Source of the DNA: Desulfobacteraceae bacterium
Lineage (GTDB): Bacteria; Desulfobacterota; DSM-4660; Desulfatiglandales; HGW-15
Direction of reading: 5' to 3'
NCBI GenBank assembly: GCA_003819975.1
Contig: RPPU01000124.1
Coordinates: forward strand, 1 to 9,606
Length of the DNA: 9,606 nt
Below, piece by piece: positions 1 to 7,734 of the stretch. The notes beneath the pieces were generated by a model. That model was not told the origin of the DNA, searched no databases, and saw only the letters and a program-made list of their open reading frames with translations. Numbering within the stretch: position 1 is the first letter of the stretch; the number at the start of each line of letters is the position of its first letter. The position numbers and the translations under genes are program-made.

Positions 1-760
1 AAGCCGCCATGCGCTGCGGCCCGAATCGATCGCATAGCTCTTTATAAAAGCCGCTGCTCGCAAAACTGCTCGAAATATCCGTGCCGCTATGGGCCTTCCA
101 GCTTTGCCGCGAAACCGCAAACATATCCTGTAACGCCGGTGAATTCCCGTCGGCGATATGTATTTTTTCAAACACCAGATCTCCGCTCTGCCCCGCGCGA
201 TTCAGTTTATTACGCAAGCTTTTCCTGAATTTTGAAGATCGACGCGCAAGGAAGGTCTCCCAATCCGAGTCGATCCGAATATAGGGGCTTTCGATATTGT
301 CTTTGATCCCGAAAGGCTTTTGCTCCCGCTTCAAACGGTTCTGGAGCGCCCGACAGGTCGATCCCGCTTCATACATTTTTGTAAAATGGATAAGATCCCA
401 ATCCGACAGCGTTTCCAAATGCTCCAGCACGGCCTCGATAACCGCTTCGACGCTTTCACGGTCCGCGACAATCTCGGCAAATGGAGAATGACCGTTTGCC
501 ATCAAAGCCAACTTGTCTATTTTAAATCCCCGATAGGAGGCGAGTGATCTAAACAGGGGGGCGATGCCCTTCAGTCGACGATCCGCGTCGTAAACCAGAA
601 TGACGTATGGTTGATAAGTGTTGCCGAAGTTGTGCCACCAGGCCAGAGTCCAATCATAAGAAAGGTTGACCGCCTGGTGGTCGCTTCGGGCAAGGGTTTC
701 ATCCCATTCCGGCTTTAGACCTTCAAGTTCTTGGGTTGTCGTTATAATTTTGATCGGCAT
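1..760 (-). CDS. FemAB/CelD-like GNAT acyltransferase, C-terminus outside window (partial)
   Basis: Reading the minus strand from ATG 760 gives 253 codons with no stop before the window edge, so the 3' end is missing. Visible features are an N-terminal half with DWTLAWWHNFG (residues 36-46), then GIAPLF (65-70) and NGHSPFAE (89-96), and a basic segment SSKFRKSLRNKLNRA (175-189) that opens the second half. This pattern is typical of the Acetyltransf_6 family (CelD/BcsL and FemAB-like proteins), which transfer acyl or aminoacyl groups and often occur in cellulose or EPS loci. A FemAB-like protein commonly follows the deacetylase in XrtA/PEP-CTERM EPS loci (TIGR03019). The start lies 6 bases after the deacetylase stop. 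It lacks a strong Shine-Dalgarno (only GGAA about 14 bases upstream), so translation may depend on coupling. I infer polymer or precursor acylation; substrate unknown. No signal peptide, so probably cytoplasmic. Confidence 0.8.
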   Translation of the reverse strand, partial: MPIKIITTTQELEGLKPEWDETLARSDHQAVNLSYDWTLAWWHNFGNTYQPYVILVYDADRRLKGIAPLFRSLASYRGFKIDKLALMANGHSPFAEIVADRESVEAVIEAVLEHLETLSDWDLIHFTKMYEAGSTCRALQNRLKREQKPFGIKDNIESPYIRIDSDWETFLARRSSKFRKSLRNKLNRAGQSGDLVFEKIHIADGNSPALQDMFAVSRQSWKAHSGTDISSSFASSGFYKELCDRFGPQRMAA

Positions 761-766
761 GGTAAA

Positions 767-1672
767 TCAGATTCCGGCTGAACCGGACGATTCGAGATCG
801 ATGGTCGCGTGGTTGCCGGCTCCGGGTCCGAAGGCCTTGAGCACATCGCTCATCGGCGAGAATTGAAAATGATGCAGGAGATATTTTATTTTTAAGGTGG
901 TTTTGTCCAGGTTCAAATAATGCCGTAGCCGGGACTTAAGCGGTGCATTCTTGATTCTGGGTTGTTTCGGATCTATTTCCCAAGGGTGAAAATAGATTAC
1001 GGCTGATTGACGTTCGCATCGGTTGATATGATTTAAGGCTTGTTTAATGAACCAAACCGGTAACAAGCGCAGATAGCCTCCGCCGGCGACCGGCAGATTG
1101 TATTCGAGATTGGCGACTTTGATCCGCAGAGTCGACAAAGGAAATTCGAGGATCGTTCCCGCCGCTGTCCGTATGGCGCCGACAAATCGGTTGACATCGG
1201 GGATTCCGTAGATGTCGTGTTTGATGGGAAAGATACTGGAATCGTAGTCAAATCCTTCTTCAACGAGAATATCGAGCGCCCACAATGATTTTTTAGTGAT
1301 GGAATAACTGGGAGCCCGATAGCCGCATACCCTTGCGCCGCCGATATCCTCGATTAAATGCTTGGCTTTGCGTATATCTTTCCTGAATTCATTCCGGCCG
1401 ATTCGATATATCAGCTGGTGGTTATAACCGTGACAAGCGATTTCATGACCGCGTTTTTGGATCTCCCGCACCAGAGCAGGCATCTTTTCAGCCACCCAAC
1501 CTAAAATGAAAAAAGTCGCTTTTACGGACCATTCGTCAAGGATATCGAGAATCCGTAGCGTATTGCCCGCGACCCGCAGGGGATAATATCCCCAATCATC
1601 CGGTCGGATGCAGTTCTCGAATGCAGTGACCTGAAAATAATCTTCAACATCAATCGTGAGCGCGTTGATCAT
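767..1672 (-). CDS. Polysaccharide deacetylase, NodB fold with DUF3473-like C-terminus (XrtA/PEP-CTERM EPS locus type)
   Basis: 301 residues, ATG start 9 bases after AAGGAC. NodB-fold motifs are visible in order: TIDVEDY (6-12) with the motif-1 acidic residues, HGYNH (81-85) supplying the metal-binding His pair, GYRAPSYS (117-124) with the motif-3 Arg, and FHPWEID (228-234) with the late catalytic His. The segment LEYNLPVAGGGYLRLLP (189-205) and the ending FQFSPMSDVL (269-278) are typical of the DUF3473 deacetylases of exosortase-type EPS loci (TIGR03006). Family knowledge: these enzymes remove N-acetyl groups from amino sugars with a divalent metal. I infer that it acts on the EPS made by this operon. 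There is no signal peptide, as is usual for this subfamily. A Gly/Ala/Ser-rich tail of about 20 residues follows the conserved end. It starts 38 bases after the beta-barrel gene. Confidence 0.93.
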   Translation of the reverse strand: MINALTIDVEDYFQVTAFENCIRPDDWGYYPLRVAGNTLRILDILDEWSVKATFFILGWVAEKMPALVREIQKRGHEIACHGYNHQLIYRIGRNEFRKDIRKAKHLIEDIGGARVCGYRAPSYSITKKSLWALDILVEEGFDYDSSIFPIKHDIYGIPDVNRFVGAIRTAAGTILEFPLSTLRIKVANLEYNLPVAGGGYLRLLPVWFIKQALNHINRCERQSAVIYFHPWEIDPKQPRIKNAPLKSRLRHYLNLDKTTLKIKYLLHHFQFSPMSDVLKAFGPGAGNHATIDLESSGSAGI

Positions 1673-1710
1673 TGCGAATCGGTCCTTACGGATGCCCGGG
1701 ATATGTACAT

Positions 1711-3021
1711 TTAAAAATTTTTCTTAATCCCTATGAAAAAACGGTGATTGATATAATTATTCGTTTCGACATCCCAGGAATGGCTACGTAAATATTGATA
1801 TTCAAGATTCATGGTGAAATTTTTATTTAATAAATGCTCCAGCCTGATGCTATCCGTGTTTATGTCGGTCAGGGCGCGGGAAGGCTCGTCCCGAAGTTTC
1901 TGATAACCAGCGCTGAGGGTGGCTGTGGTGCGCTCGGTAAAGCGATATAAAATGCTGGCCAGCGTATCCTGACTCGTTGTAATCAAGGCATCCGTCTTGC
2001 CGTCGCGGTATTTATTCAACTCTTGAGAAAGTTTGAATTCCATGCGGGTTGTATCGCGGCTTATAGCGGTACGCAAGCGGTCCTGGCGGGTCAGCACCCT
2101 TTCAGGATCCTGGACATATAGCGAGGTTCGATCCAACGTCAGCTTGAATGAAGACAAACGTTGGCTGAGGCCGGCGTTCCAGAGAAAATGACGATTCGGG
2201 TCGGGATCGTTTTCGAAGTCGAAGCGGTGCCCGGCGATTTGCGCATAAAGACGCGAACCGGGCGCATAGGCATATTCCAGGCCGGTATGGCCTTCGAGTT
2301 GCTCGTAGTCTTCCACGTTATTTTCATCGTTATTGTACAGACCCCCTGCCGTAAACGTCACGCCGGAAAACAGCCTGGCGTTAAAATCCGCATAACCGAT
2401 CTGATTGGTCCGGTTGACCACCGGCCGGATCGCGGTACTGGTGTCGTAGAAAAAGTAACGCGCATCCCGGAAGATATGCGTGTTTTTATAAATATATCCG
2501 GGTTGGAGCGACGTGTTGGTCGAAGGCGTGATAATGGCATAAGGATTGATACTATATATATTGCGTTCGACGTTGTTGACCACATAACTCTGGCCGGCAA
2601 AATCGCGCGTAATATCGCGCGAAATACGCTCGCGGTCTTCCTTTAAATCGAGGAACAGATGGTTGTCGATCAGTTCGGTGTGATTGCGCACACGCAGCAT
2701 ATGCGCCCATTGATCTTCCACGGTATGTTTTGCGTAAGTCCGGTATTCCGGGGCGTAATCGATGTCCCACAGCCAGAAGGGTGTCCGGTAATGCAAAACG
2801 ATTTCAGGAACGACATGGGTGATGTATTCCTCTTTTTGGTTTTCAGAAGTCAACAAAAGATTGCTGTTGTACTCTTCGCTTACGCTTAAGCTCGGTTTGA
2901 GGCTGAACTCCGCGGCCTTAACCTGTTTTGGCGCCAGGACCCATAGGAGTTCATTTCCGGCCAGCAACCACATGATAAAGTAATATACCGTTAGATTGAA
3001 AAATTTTCTTCCAGGACTCAA
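1711..3021 (-). CDS. Outer-membrane beta-barrel protein of EPS locus, TTG start
   Basis: 436 residues. The best start is TTG at 3021, eight bases after a strong GGAGG (3030-3034). It gives a proper signal peptide: positive PGRK, a hydrophobic stretch at about 7-30, and likely cleavage near residues 36-37 (VKA-A or KAA-E). The first ATG, Met17 (2973), would cut into this signal and has no comparable ribosome site. The mature part shows alternating polar/aromatic beta-strand segments such as LHYRTPFWLWDIDYAPEYR (95-113) and ends IGIKKNF, with a terminal Phe as recognised by the BAM machinery. Size, position after the kinase and the EYNSN motif after the signal match the beta-barrel proteins of XrtA/PEP-CTERM EPS loci (TIGR03016-like). 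I infer a role in polymer passage or anchoring at the outer membrane; no enzymatic motif is seen. It starts 30 bases after the kinase stop. Confidence 0.85.
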   Translation of the reverse strand: MSPGRKFFNLTVYYFIMWLLAGNELLWVLAPKQVKAAEFSLKPSLSVSEEYNSNLLLTSENQKEEYITHVVPEIVLHYRTPFWLWDIDYAPEYRTYAKHTVEDQWAHMLRVRNHTELIDNHLFLDLKEDRERISRDITRDFAGQSYVVNNVERNIYSINPYAIITPSTNTSLQPGYIYKNTHIFRDARYFFYDTSTAIRPVVNRTNQIGYADFNARLFSGVTFTAGGLYNNDENNVEDYEQLEGHTGLEYAYAPGSRLYAQIAGHRFDFENDPDPNRHFLWNAGLSQRLSSFKLTLDRTSLYVQDPERVLTRQDRLRTAISRDTTRMEFKLSQELNKYRDGKTDALITTSQDTLASILYRFTERTTATLSAGYQKLRDEPSRALTDINTDSIRLEHLLNKNFTMNLEYQYLRSHSWDVETNNYINHRFFIGIKKNF

Positions 3022-3036
3022 ATGGCTTTCCTCCGA
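3022..3036 (-). promoter_or_regulatory. Ribosome binding site that fixes a TTG start
   Basis: The minus strand reads TCGGAGGAAA at 3036-3027, then CCAT, then TTG at 3021. GGAGG with 8-base spacing supports the TTG start of the beta-barrel gene. No in-frame ATG lies upstream with a better site, and the first internal ATG (2973) would remove half the signal peptide. Confidence 0.7.
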
Positions 3037-3051
3037 ATTCGCTGTCGGGAT

Positions 3052-3867
3052 TTAGATCGTATAATAGGACGGATATTGGTAAGGCGACGTGCTTTGCCGG
3101 CTGCCGTTGTAAACAACGCCCAGAATGTTGCGGTTTTTCAGATGCGCCAGGGCTTGTTTTGCGAAAACAGGATTCGTTTTTTCGGCTAAAGTGATGAAGA
3201 GCACTCCGTCCATGTATTCGCTGAGCGACAAACCGTCCGCAATCGGAAGCAGCGGGGGCGAGTCGAAAATGACATAGCGATCCCGGTAACGATTTTTTAC
3301 TTCTTGGACCAGATCCCGCATGCGTCGGGAAGCCAAAAGTTCGGAAGAATTCCGTTGCGGCGTTCCGGCCGGCAGAAAAACCAGATTTTTGATCCAGGTT
3401 TTGATCAGGATATCGGAAAGGTTCAATCTGGAAGTCAGATAATCGCTTAAACCGTAGTGCGGATTAATGCCCAGGTAAGTATGGATGGAGGGTTGCCGCA
3501 AATCGGCGTCGACAAGCAACACGGTATGATCCAACGATTGCGCGATGCTGATGGCCAGATTGATCGCCGTGACGGTCTTCCCTTCCCCGGATTGGGCGCT
3601 GGCCACCATGATCGTGTTCCGGAATTTTTTTTGGGTGGCGCTTAAAATTTTTATTCTGAGTTTTTTATATTCCTCTACCACTGATGAAAACGGGTGGGTC
3701 CGCCCCACGATGCGATGGCTGACTTTGGCCGGAAGCGTTTCCGCTTCGGTGCCTTGCCAGATCGACAATGCAAAATGATCGGGAATCTTGCTGCGCGGCC
3801 GGTCGGGTAAAACGACCGCTGCGTCGATTTTGATTCTTTTCACGGACACTTGTTCTGTCGAATTCAT
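3052..3867 (-). CDS. Polysaccharide-biosynthesis tyrosine autokinase (BY-kinase, CpsD/Wzc cytoplasmic-domain type)
   Basis: 271 residues from ATG 3867. An in-frame ATG at 3954 lies inside the upstream gene and lacks a good ribosome site, whereas 3867 follows AAAGGAG by 6 bases. Motifs: EEYKKLR (65-71), Walker A ASAQSGEGKT (89-98, Lys97), Walker A' VLLVDADLR (116-124), Walker B VIFDSPP (199-205) and a C-terminal Tyr cluster (Tyr263, 265, 268, 269). This is the bacterial tyrosine kinase fold: the protein phosphorylates its own Tyr tail in trans, and cycles of phosphorylation control polymerisation and export. It is a separate cytoplasmic protein that needs the membrane partner encoded just upstream (3879-5495), as in the EPS/PEP-CTERM locus kinases (TIGR03018). 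Residues 1-55 are a variable N-terminal extension with no recognised domain. Its start is 11 bases after the upstream stop. Confidence 0.94.
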   Translation of the reverse strand: MNSTEQVSVKRIKIDAAVVLPDRPRSKIPDHFALSIWQGTEAETLPAKVSHRIVGRTHPFSSVVEEYKKLRIKILSATQKKFRNTIMVASAQSGEGKTVTAINLAISIAQSLDHTVLLVDADLRQPSIHTYLGINPHYGLSDYLTSRLNLSDILIKTWIKNLVFLPAGTPQRNSSELLASRRMRDLVQEVKNRYRDRYVIFDSPPLLPIADGLSLSEYMDGVLFITLAEKTNPVFAKQALAHLKNRNILGVVYNGSRQSTSPYQYPSYYTI

Positions 3868-3881
3868 TCTTTTCTCCTTTA
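3868..3881 (-). promoter_or_regulatory. Ribosome binding site overlapping upstream stop; decides kinase start
   Basis: The minus strand reads TAAAGGAG at 3881-3874, so the TAA stop of the chain-length gene (3879-3881) overlaps the Shine-Dalgarno AAAGGAG. Six bases separate it from ATG 3867. This favours the 271-residue kinase over the longer frame that begins at 3954, and it suggests translational coupling with the upstream partner. Confidence 0.8.
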
Positions 3882-5495
3882 AAAAGGCAGCAATCGGATG
3901 CCGAGATAGCGATACAAAATTTCGATAAAAAGCAGTAAGCCGATTAGGGTGCAATAGATCGCCGCCAAGGCATAGATCTTATTGTCGAACTTAGTCTTGG
4001 CGTGGTGATCCGTCGCGGTGCGAATCAGCGGAATGGAAGCCAAAACCGGCAGATGCAGGTCGTCTTGAATCGTCTGTTCGTTTTTATAAGACGGATCGAG
4101 GTAATCTCTGCCCACCGCCGCCCCGAATGCCGAAACGATTCCCATCAGAAAACCGAAAACGATCCATTGAATTCGGTTGGGGCTGACGGGAAAACGCGGC
4201 AGGATCGGAGAATCGATCATGCGGAAAATCATGGTGCTGTCGGACATCTCCAGATTTTTCGAAACCCGCGCGCTTTCCCGTTTTTGCAAAAGCTCGTCAT
4301 AAATGTGCTGGTAAGCGGTCCGGTCCCGCCGGAGCTTGGTCCATTCTTCCTGTTCCTTGGGCATCCTTTCCAAAACCGCGCGGCCTTCGCTTTGCCGTTT
4401 CGTCAGTTCATCCACCCGAGCCCTGACGGCGTCGATTTCCATATCGGTCTTGGATAATTCTTCCTTGATCCGGTGATAGACCGGGTTAAGAGTCCTCATC
4501 TCCGAACCGGAAACCGATCCGGAATTGTTCCGCTTCTCCTTGGGTTTGGCCAATTGACTTTGAATTTCGTTGATTTCGCTCTGCAACCTAAGCACATCCG
4601 GATGGTCGATGGTATATTTGGTAAGCAAGAGCATGAGTTCGTTGTTCAGTGTATTTAGATGTTCTTTCTGCCGATCTTCCGAAGTCCCTTTGAAGCCGGC
4701 CGGTGAATAACTGCTTTCGGATATGAAGGCAACGCTTAACTCCTTTTCTCCGGTAAGTTGCTTACGAAGATTTTCGCGTTTTTGCAACAATTCCTTCAGC
4801 TGGATGGATCCTTCGATATAGGCCACCTGGAAATTCTCGATTCGGCGGGCGATGGTTTCCTCGCTCTGCGGAACCATGGTCGGATTCTGTTCCAAAAACT
4901 CGCGAATGGATTTATCCGAATACTCCAGCTTGATCTTATATTCTTCCAGTTGACTGTCGATAAACCGGTAAACCCCTTCCGCGTCCATATTCTGATAAAG
5001 AACGCTTTGGTTGATGAACTCCTTGACGAGCGTTTCGATGAAGTTTTTGACCTCCAGCGGATCGCCGCCCCGGTATTCGATCGTGAACAAATCGGGGTCG
5101 CCGCGCCGTTCTCCTTCCTCGCGCACGGTAATTTTGAGATTACTCTGGATTTTTTTGATTAAACCGTTGAATTGGGTTTCATTTTCCGTGGCATAAGCCG
5201 GGCCGAGCTTTTCAATCACCTGAGCGATGGTGCTCCGGCTGGCGATCGTACTGCGGATTTTTCGCAGTCGCGCTTCGGTGGGTGAAACGCCGACGCCCTC
5301 CATGAGCGGATTGATCAGCCCGCTCTTTTCGATCGTGACGGTCGAACTGGCTTCATAAACCTTTGGCATGATAAAGCTTCCCCAAGTGAACACGGACAGT
5401 ACCGCCAATCCGACTGCCAGCGCGATATATTTTCGACGAACGAGTACCTGGGTATAATGATCGATAGTGGCTCTAAAAGCAATGTTGTCAGGCAT
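3879..5495 (-). CDS. Wzz/GNVR-type polysaccharide chain-length determinant (PCP) protein
   Basis: 538 residues; ATG 5495 follows AAGGAA, which overlaps the upstream stop. Domain order: short cytoplasmic N-terminus, transmembrane helix at about 24-44, Wzz-type periplasmic domain (PKVYEASSTVTIEKSG, 44-59), long charged helical/coiled-coil stretches (about 175-250 and 275-410), the proline-rich segment SPILPRFPVSPNR (429-441) before a second membrane helix (442-462), and a third hydrophobic helix near the C-terminus (about 506-527). This is the layout of the co-polymerase proteins of XrtA/PEP-CTERM EPS loci (TIGR03007). There is no Walker A motif, so the kinase is supplied by the next gene. Family role: it oligomerises in the inner membrane, sets polymer length, and contacts the Wza-like exporter and the tyrosine kinase. 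The Ser/Gly/Asn-rich link at 320-332 looks flexible. Confidence 0.93.
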   Translation of the reverse strand: MPDNIAFRATIDHYTQVLVRRKYIALAVGLAVLSVFTWGSFIMPKVYEASSTVTIEKSGLINPLMEGVGVSPTEARLRKIRSTIASRSTIAQVIEKLGPAYATENETQFNGLIKKIQSNLKITVREEGERRGDPDLFTIEYRGGDPLEVKNFIETLVKEFINQSVLYQNMDAEGVYRFIDSQLEEYKIKLEYSDKSIREFLEQNPTMVPQSEETIARRIENFQVAYIEGSIQLKELLQKRENLRKQLTGEKELSVAFISESSYSPAGFKGTSEDRQKEHLNTLNNELMLLLTKYTIDHPDVLRLQSEINEIQSQLAKPKEKRNNSGSVSGSEMRTLNPVYHRIKEELSKTDMEIDAVRARVDELTKRQSEGRAVLERMPKEQEEWTKLRRDRTAYQHIYDELLQKRESARVSKNLEMSDSTMIFRMIDSPILPRFPVSPNRIQWIVFGFLMGIVSAFGAAVGRDYLDPSYKNEQTIQDDLHLPVLASIPLIRTATDHHAKTKFDNKIYALAAIYCTLIGLLLFIEILYRYLGIRLLPF

Positions 5496-5504
5496 AAGAA
5501 TTCC

Positions 5505-6365
5505 TTAAAACCAGCTCTGTTTAACGGTCACAATGTCGCCCGGTTTTAGAAAAATGTTTTTGGATGCAGCTCCGTTTATGACATCCTTTATTTTAACTTC
5601 GATAATTTTTACGTTTTTGCCTTCTTTGCGCACGATCAACACCGAATTGCGGCTGGCGAAGTCCGTGAATCCGCCGGCGCTTAATACGGCATCTAGCGCG
5701 GTCATGCTTTCGGCATAGGGAATCACGCAAGGCGTTTTGACCTCACCGGCAATCCGGATGCGGTTGTTGAACCCGCCCGGCAAGTAAATGATATCGTTGG
5801 CTACCAGCTTGATATCCTGCGAAAAATCGCCGTTGCCCAACAGCTGCTCGAAATCGACCGCGAGTTTTTTGCCGTCGCGCACGATATAGGCATTTTGGGC
5901 GTCAATGTTTCCCAAGGAACCGGTCTGAATCAGGAACTGGAACAAGGTCGTATTTCTGCGCAAGGTTATTTGTCCCGAGACCGAAGCCGCCGCAGAGCCG
6001 GTATCGCCGCTTCGTTTTTCAGCGCTCGTTTTAGCGAACCCGTCGCCGAATACATAAACCTTGAAGCTGTTGACGGCGGTCACGATGACGCTTACCACGG
6101 GCACCTTCATGTAACGACCGAGTTCTTTTTCAATGCGTTTCTTCAGATCCTGGGGCGAAATCCCCGACGCTTTTACGTCACCCGCCAAAGGCAATGAGAT
6201 CATGCCGTCGGGACGCACGGGCACGACCACGCTGAGATTGGGGTTGTCCCATACCGAGATTTGCAAAACATCTTCTTCACCGATCAGATATTCGTCGTTC
6301 AGGGCGCTCAAGTCGATCGCGGCCAAAGAAAAAAGAACCGCAAAACCAAGAATTAATTTTTTCAT
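5505..6365 (-). CDS. Wza-like polysaccharide export protein (Poly_export plus SLBB domains), non-lipoprotein
   Basis: 286 residues; ATG 6365 follows AGGAG, which overlaps the upstream stop codon. Order: signal peptide (MKKLILGF..., likely cleavage near residue 21, LSA-LND), Poly_export domain (about 24-98; YLIGEEDVLQISVWDNP), a first SLBB region (about 101-200) and a second SLBB region (about 203-283), ending VKQSWF. The family forms the periplasmic/outer-membrane channel for EPS. Two things are unusual. The signal has no lipobox Cys (the only Cys is 213), so it would be a soluble or unlipidated protein rather than a Wza-like lipoprotein. And residues 108-131, in the first SLBB, form a low-complexity Gly/Ser/Ala/Lys insert. 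It also lacks the C-terminal amphipathic helix that forms the Wza outer-membrane pore, which leaves that job possibly to the beta-barrel encoded at 1711-3021. Confidence 0.92.
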   Translation of the reverse strand: MKKLILGFAVLFSLAAIDLSALNDEYLIGEEDVLQISVWDNPNLSVVVPVRPDGMISLPLAGDVKASGISPQDLKKRIEKELGRYMKVPVVSVIVTAVNSFKVYVFGDGFAKTSAEKRSGDTGSAAASVSGQITLRRNTTLFQFLIQTGSLGNIDAQNAYIVRDGKKLAVDFEQLLGNGDFSQDIKLVANDIIYLPGGFNNRIRIAGEVKTPCVIPYAESMTALDAVLSAGGFTDFASRNSVLIVRKEGKNVKIIEVKIKDVINGAASKNIFLKPGDIVTVKQSWF

Positions 6366-6373
6366 GACAGCTC

Positions 6374-7723
6374 CTATCGTGCTCCTCTTCCGAAAAGCAT
6401 AACTTTGATGGTTTCCAGCAAAATCGAAAAGTCCAGAAAAATAGACATATTTTTTATATAATAAAGATCATAGCGCAATTTTTCCAGGGCATCTTTTTCG
6501 GAAGCACCGTACGGATAACGGATCTGCGCCCAACCGGTTATCCCCGTTTTGACGAAATGACGCTCGGAATAATAAGGGATGACGGACTTCAGCTTTTCAA
6601 CGAACTCGGGCCGTTCGGGTCTGGGTCCGACGAAACTCATATCCCCTATCAAGACATTATAGAGTTGCGGCAACTCGTCGATTCTTGTTTTTCTTAAAAA
6701 CCATCCGAGGCGGGTGATGCGGGGATCGTTCTCCTGCGCCCAGACCGCGCCCGTTGAACGTTCGGCATCCCGGCGCATGGTCCTCAATTTATACAGATAA
6801 AAATGCGTATCCATTTGCCCGACCCGCAATTGCTTGTAAAAAACGGGACCTTGGGAATCCATCTTGATTAGAAAAGCCATGAGCGGGAGGAACGGTAGGG
6901 TCAATCCCAGGCCGATCAGCGAAAATACAAAATCAAAAGCCCTTTTGTAAAGCTTCATCAGGGGGACGACCCTGAAAGCATCGGCGAAAATGAACCAGCT
7001 CGGCTTTATGTCTTCGATCATTAGTTTTCCCGTTAAATATTCGTAAAACGAAGGAGCATCGACTACTTCTATGCCTCTGAATTTGCAATCCAAAACTTCC
7101 TGCAGCGGAAATGCCCCTCGGCGTTCGGTCAGCGAAACGACGATTTTATTTATTTTTAGTTTCTTTGCGGTTTGAAAAAGATCGTTTCCTTTCACCAGGA
7201 TGTCGGAAATCGGAACACTGATGGGTTCTTCGATCAGATAATAATACCCGCCGAGCACATGCCGCCGATTGGATTGACCGATCAGATCGCCGATTTTTTT
7301 TGCCAGAGGACCCGTGCCCAAAATAAGGACTTTACGCGTGAAATAAGAAGAATTGAGCAACGATTGATAACCCAGATGCCATAGCGATTGAAAGATGCCG
7401 AAAAGAATGAGCGTCGTAAGGAGCGTTTTTTGCAAGAACAGGGGCGCCGGGATCAAATAATGAATGACCGTCCAGGCCACCAGCGAACCGGCCAAACCCG
7501 CGAAAATTCTAAACCAGAACTCTCGTTTGTGCATTTGTTTTTCAAGGTTATAAAGTTCCAAAAAATAAGAAACAAAAATCGTTCCAATAATAAAAAACGT
7601 TAATTGTCGCAAATCGATGGTTCGAAACGATCCGTTCAAATGAAACATGAAAAAAAGACCGGTATAAACGGAGACCCCGGCAAATAAAGTATCTCCAATG
7701 ACCAAAGGCAAATGCATATTCAT
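6374..7723 (-). CDS. Exopolysaccharide polyprenyl-phosphate glycosylphosphotransferase (priming sugar transferase)
   Basis: 449 residues, full length for the family. The N-terminal half has several membrane helices (about 7-28, 40-57, 72-91, 98-118), then a Rossmann-like segment (VLILGTGPLA, 132-141). The C-terminal catalytic part begins KRAFDFVFSLIGLGLTLP (260-277), followed by GPVFYKQLRVG (292-302), YKLRTM (311-316) and KTRIDELPQLYNVLIGDMS (345-363, with the Asp349-Glu350 dyad), then FVGPRPERPEF (364-374). Family role: transfer of a sugar-1-phosphate from a UDP-sugar to undecaprenyl phosphate at the inner membrane, the first step of EPS repeat-unit assembly. It is of the WbaP/WcaJ/EpsB type found first in many XrtA EPS operons (TIGR03013/TIGR03025-like). 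The sugar cannot be read from sequence. ATG 7723 is followed by a second in-frame ATG at 7717; the GGAG at 7736-7739 is 12 bases from the first, so that start is preferred. Confidence 0.95.
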   Translation of the reverse strand: MNMHLPLVIGDTLFAGVSVYTGLFFMFHLNGSFRTIDLRQLTFFIIGTIFVSYFLELYNLEKQMHKREFWFRIFAGLAGSLVAWTVIHYLIPAPLFLQKTLLTTLILFGIFQSLWHLGYQSLLNSSYFTRKVLILGTGPLAKKIGDLIGQSNRRHVLGGYYYLIEEPISVPISDILVKGNDLFQTAKKLKINKIVVSLTERRGAFPLQEVLDCKFRGIEVVDAPSFYEYLTGKLMIEDIKPSWFIFADAFRVVPLMKLYKRAFDFVFSLIGLGLTLPFLPLMAFLIKMDSQGPVFYKQLRVGQMDTHFYLYKLRTMRRDAERSTGAVWAQENDPRITRLGWFLRKTRIDELPQLYNVLIGDMSFVGPRPERPEFVEKLKSVIPYYSERHFVKTGITGWAQIRYPYGASEKDALEKLRYDLYYIKNMSIFLDFSILLETIKVMLFGRGAR

Positions 7724-7734
7724 AATTTCACATT

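Noticed and set aside
2161..2646. 161-codon plus-strand frame opposite the beta-barrel gene
   Set aside because: It is a shadow of the strongly supported minus-strand gene; its translation has no recognisable features. The same holds for long plus-strand frames at 4002-4457, 4758-5162 and 8730-9182.
3868..3954. 29-residue N-terminal extension of the tyrosine kinase from ATG 3954
   Set aside because: It lies within the coding end of the chain-length gene and has no good ribosome site, while AAAGGAG six bases before ATG 3867 clearly marks the start.
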